In this document: piece after piece, positions 5,893 through 6,626 of the stretch | Layout of the letters: every line of letters starts with the position of its first letter | Position numbering within the stretch: position 1 is the first letter of the stretch | DNA from: Chloroflexota bacterium | GTDB lineage: Bacteria; Chloroflexota; Dormibacteria; Dormibacterales; Dormibacteraceae | Reading direction: 5' to 3' | DNA: 6,626 bases | Assembly: GCA_005880175.1 (NCBI GenBank) | Contig: VBJR01000321.1 | Span: 17,393-24,018 of the forward strand | Made by a program: the position numbers and the translations under genes | Notes under the pieces: model-generated | Seen by the model: the letters and a program-made list of their open reading frames with translations, nothing else | The model's database searches: none | What the model was told of the DNA's origin: nothing

Positions 5893-6522
5893 GAGCCGCC
5901 GCGCCAGGGCGGCGGCCGTCACCGCGGTCACGAGCACGGCCGGGCCCGCCGCCGCCGCGCCCGGCGCGCGGACGGACATGGCGGCGCCCGCGGTCGCGCC
6001 CGCGAGCAGCGCGCCGAGCACGGCCGCCTGGAGCGCGGCGCCGCCGGTGGGCCGGAGGGCGGCGAGGCCGGCCATCAGCGACGTGAGGGTGCCGGTCACG
6101 AACGTCGTCGTGACGCCCGCCACGGCCAGGCGGCGGACGGCGGCGCTCTGGATGCCCATGCCGGCGGCGGCGAGCGCGATCAGGACCTCCAGGCCGCCGC
6201 CCACGTGCCAGAGGGCGGCGAAGGCGATCAGGGCGGCGGCCTCGATGCCGAGCGCGGCCGTGACGCGCCCCGGCCACTCGCCGGCGGCGTCGCGGGTCAG
6301 CGCCGAGCCGAGGAGCGCGCCCACCGCGAAGGCGGCGAGGGCCACGGCCGACCGCGCGGTGCCGGCCGCCTGCAGGTTCCCCAGCGCGAGCCCGAGCAGG
6401 ACGAGGTTGCCGGTCATGTTGGCCGTGAACACGTGGCCCAGGGCCGTGTAGCTGAGCGCGTCGATCCAGCCGGCGGCCGCCGTCAGCGCCAGGAGGAGCA
6501 CGTCGCGCATCGCGGCGCGCAC
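5866..6522 (-). CDS. DUF1275 (YoaK-like) family integral membrane protein
   Basis: The 218-residue, very Ala/Leu/Gly/Val-rich protein has about six to seven hydrophobic segments (roughly 7-28, 38-50, 57-75, 87-105, 110-127, 135-153, 163-183, 188-206). Family landmarks of DUF1275 are visible: GWIDALSYTALGHVFTANMTGN (18-39), GMGIQSAAVRRL (121-132) and TTTFVTGTLTSL (138-149). Biochemical function of the family is not established; an inner-membrane transport or channel-like role is only a guess. The start could be the GTG at 6522, six bases after the previous stop and preceded by GAGG at 6530-6527, or the ATG at 6510, which would give 214 residues and has AGGGTG nine bases upstream; the sequence does not settle it. 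It probably forms an operon with the gene upstream. Its last residues (SRIPPNSR) are encoded by the right arm of the inverted repeat, so its end is tied to the terminator. Confidence 0.87.
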   Translation of the reverse strand: MRAAMRDVLLLALTAAAGWIDALSYTALGHVFTANMTGNLVLLGLALGNLQAAGTARSAVALAAFAVGALLGSALTRDAAGEWPGRVTAALGIEAAALIAFAALWHVGGGLEVLIALAAAGMGIQSAAVRRLAVAGVTTTFVTGTLTSLMAGLAALRPTGGAALQAAVLGALLAGATAGAAMSVRAPGAAAAGPAVLVTAVTAAALARRLSRIPPNSR

Positions 6523-6528
6523 CCTACC

Positions 6529-6626
6529 TCAGGCCGAGGCCTCGATCGAGCCCTTGCGAACCCTGGCGGCGACGACGTGGGCGCGGTGGCCCTCCAGCTC
6601 GACCAGGTCCAGCAGCTCGCCCGGGA
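6529..6626 (-). CDS. C-terminal end of an unidentified protein, cut by window end
   Basis: Reading inward from the window edge on the minus strand, an open frame of 31 codons ends in TGA (6531-6529). It begins PGELLDLVELEGHRAHVVAA and ends RVRKGSIEASA. Codons have G or C in nearly every third position, as in the rest of the window, and the stop lies six bases before the GTG start of the DUF1275 gene, the spacing of an operon. I do not recognise the family from so short a piece. It could also be a chance open frame, but the codon pattern and tight spacing make a real gene end likely. Confidence 0.55.
   Translation of the reverse strand, partial: PGELLDLVELEGHRAHVVAARVRKGSIEASA

Noticed and set aside
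5282..6451. Plus-strand open frame across the ParB-like gene end and opposite the DUF1275 gene
   Set aside because: Arg/Gly/Ala-rich translation that spans the terminator hairpin; it conflicts with two better-supported genes.
1..6626. tRNA, rRNA, CRISPR arrays, insertion sequences, parS site, canonical KstR site
   Set aside because: None could be recognised on reading either strand; the window is almost fully occupied by protein-coding genes.

Overview
The window is a gene-dense stretch of a high-GC bacterial chromosome. By eye it is roughly 70-75% G+C, codon third positions are almost all G or C, and genes are joined by TGATG and ATGA overlaps. The protein families (CYP125-type P450, FadE26/FadE27-type dehydrogenases, FadD19-type ligase, KstR-type regulator) point to an actinobacterium able to degrade sterols. 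The sequence alone does not resolve the genus.

Positions 1-4879 (+ strand) look like one tightly packed operon for the entry steps of sterol side-chain degradation. In order it holds the C-terminal part of a cytochrome P450, a FadE26/ChsE4-like and a FadE27/ChsE5-like acyl-CoA dehydrogenase subunit, a FadD19-like steroid acyl-CoA ligase and a KstR-like TetR repressor. All four junctions overlap by 1 or 4 bases. Inferred from the characterised mycobacterial families, the P450 oxidises the terminal side-chain carbon (C26) to a carboxylate, FadD makes the 26-oyl-CoA, ChsE4-ChsE5 introduces the first double bond, and KstR senses the CoA thioester. The ligase gene is broken: its frame changes near 4140 and about 24 conserved residues between core motifs A8 and A9 are absent, so it is either a pseudogene or a sequence or assembly error.

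Positions 4880-5828 (+) hold a separate gene for a ParB/Spo0J-like protein with a degenerate nucleotide-binding motif. It has no visible ribosome binding site. A TANNNT -10 hexamer lies seven bases before its ATG, which suggests a leaderless transcript, and a perfect 7-1-7 palindrome lies just inside the gene.

Positions 5828-5892 form a perfect 16-bp inverted repeat with a 33-nt loop between convergent genes, probably a two-way terminator. Positions 5866-6626 (- strand) carry a DUF1275 (YoaK-like) membrane protein gene preceded, six bases upstream, by the last 31 codons of an unidentified gene cut by the window edge.
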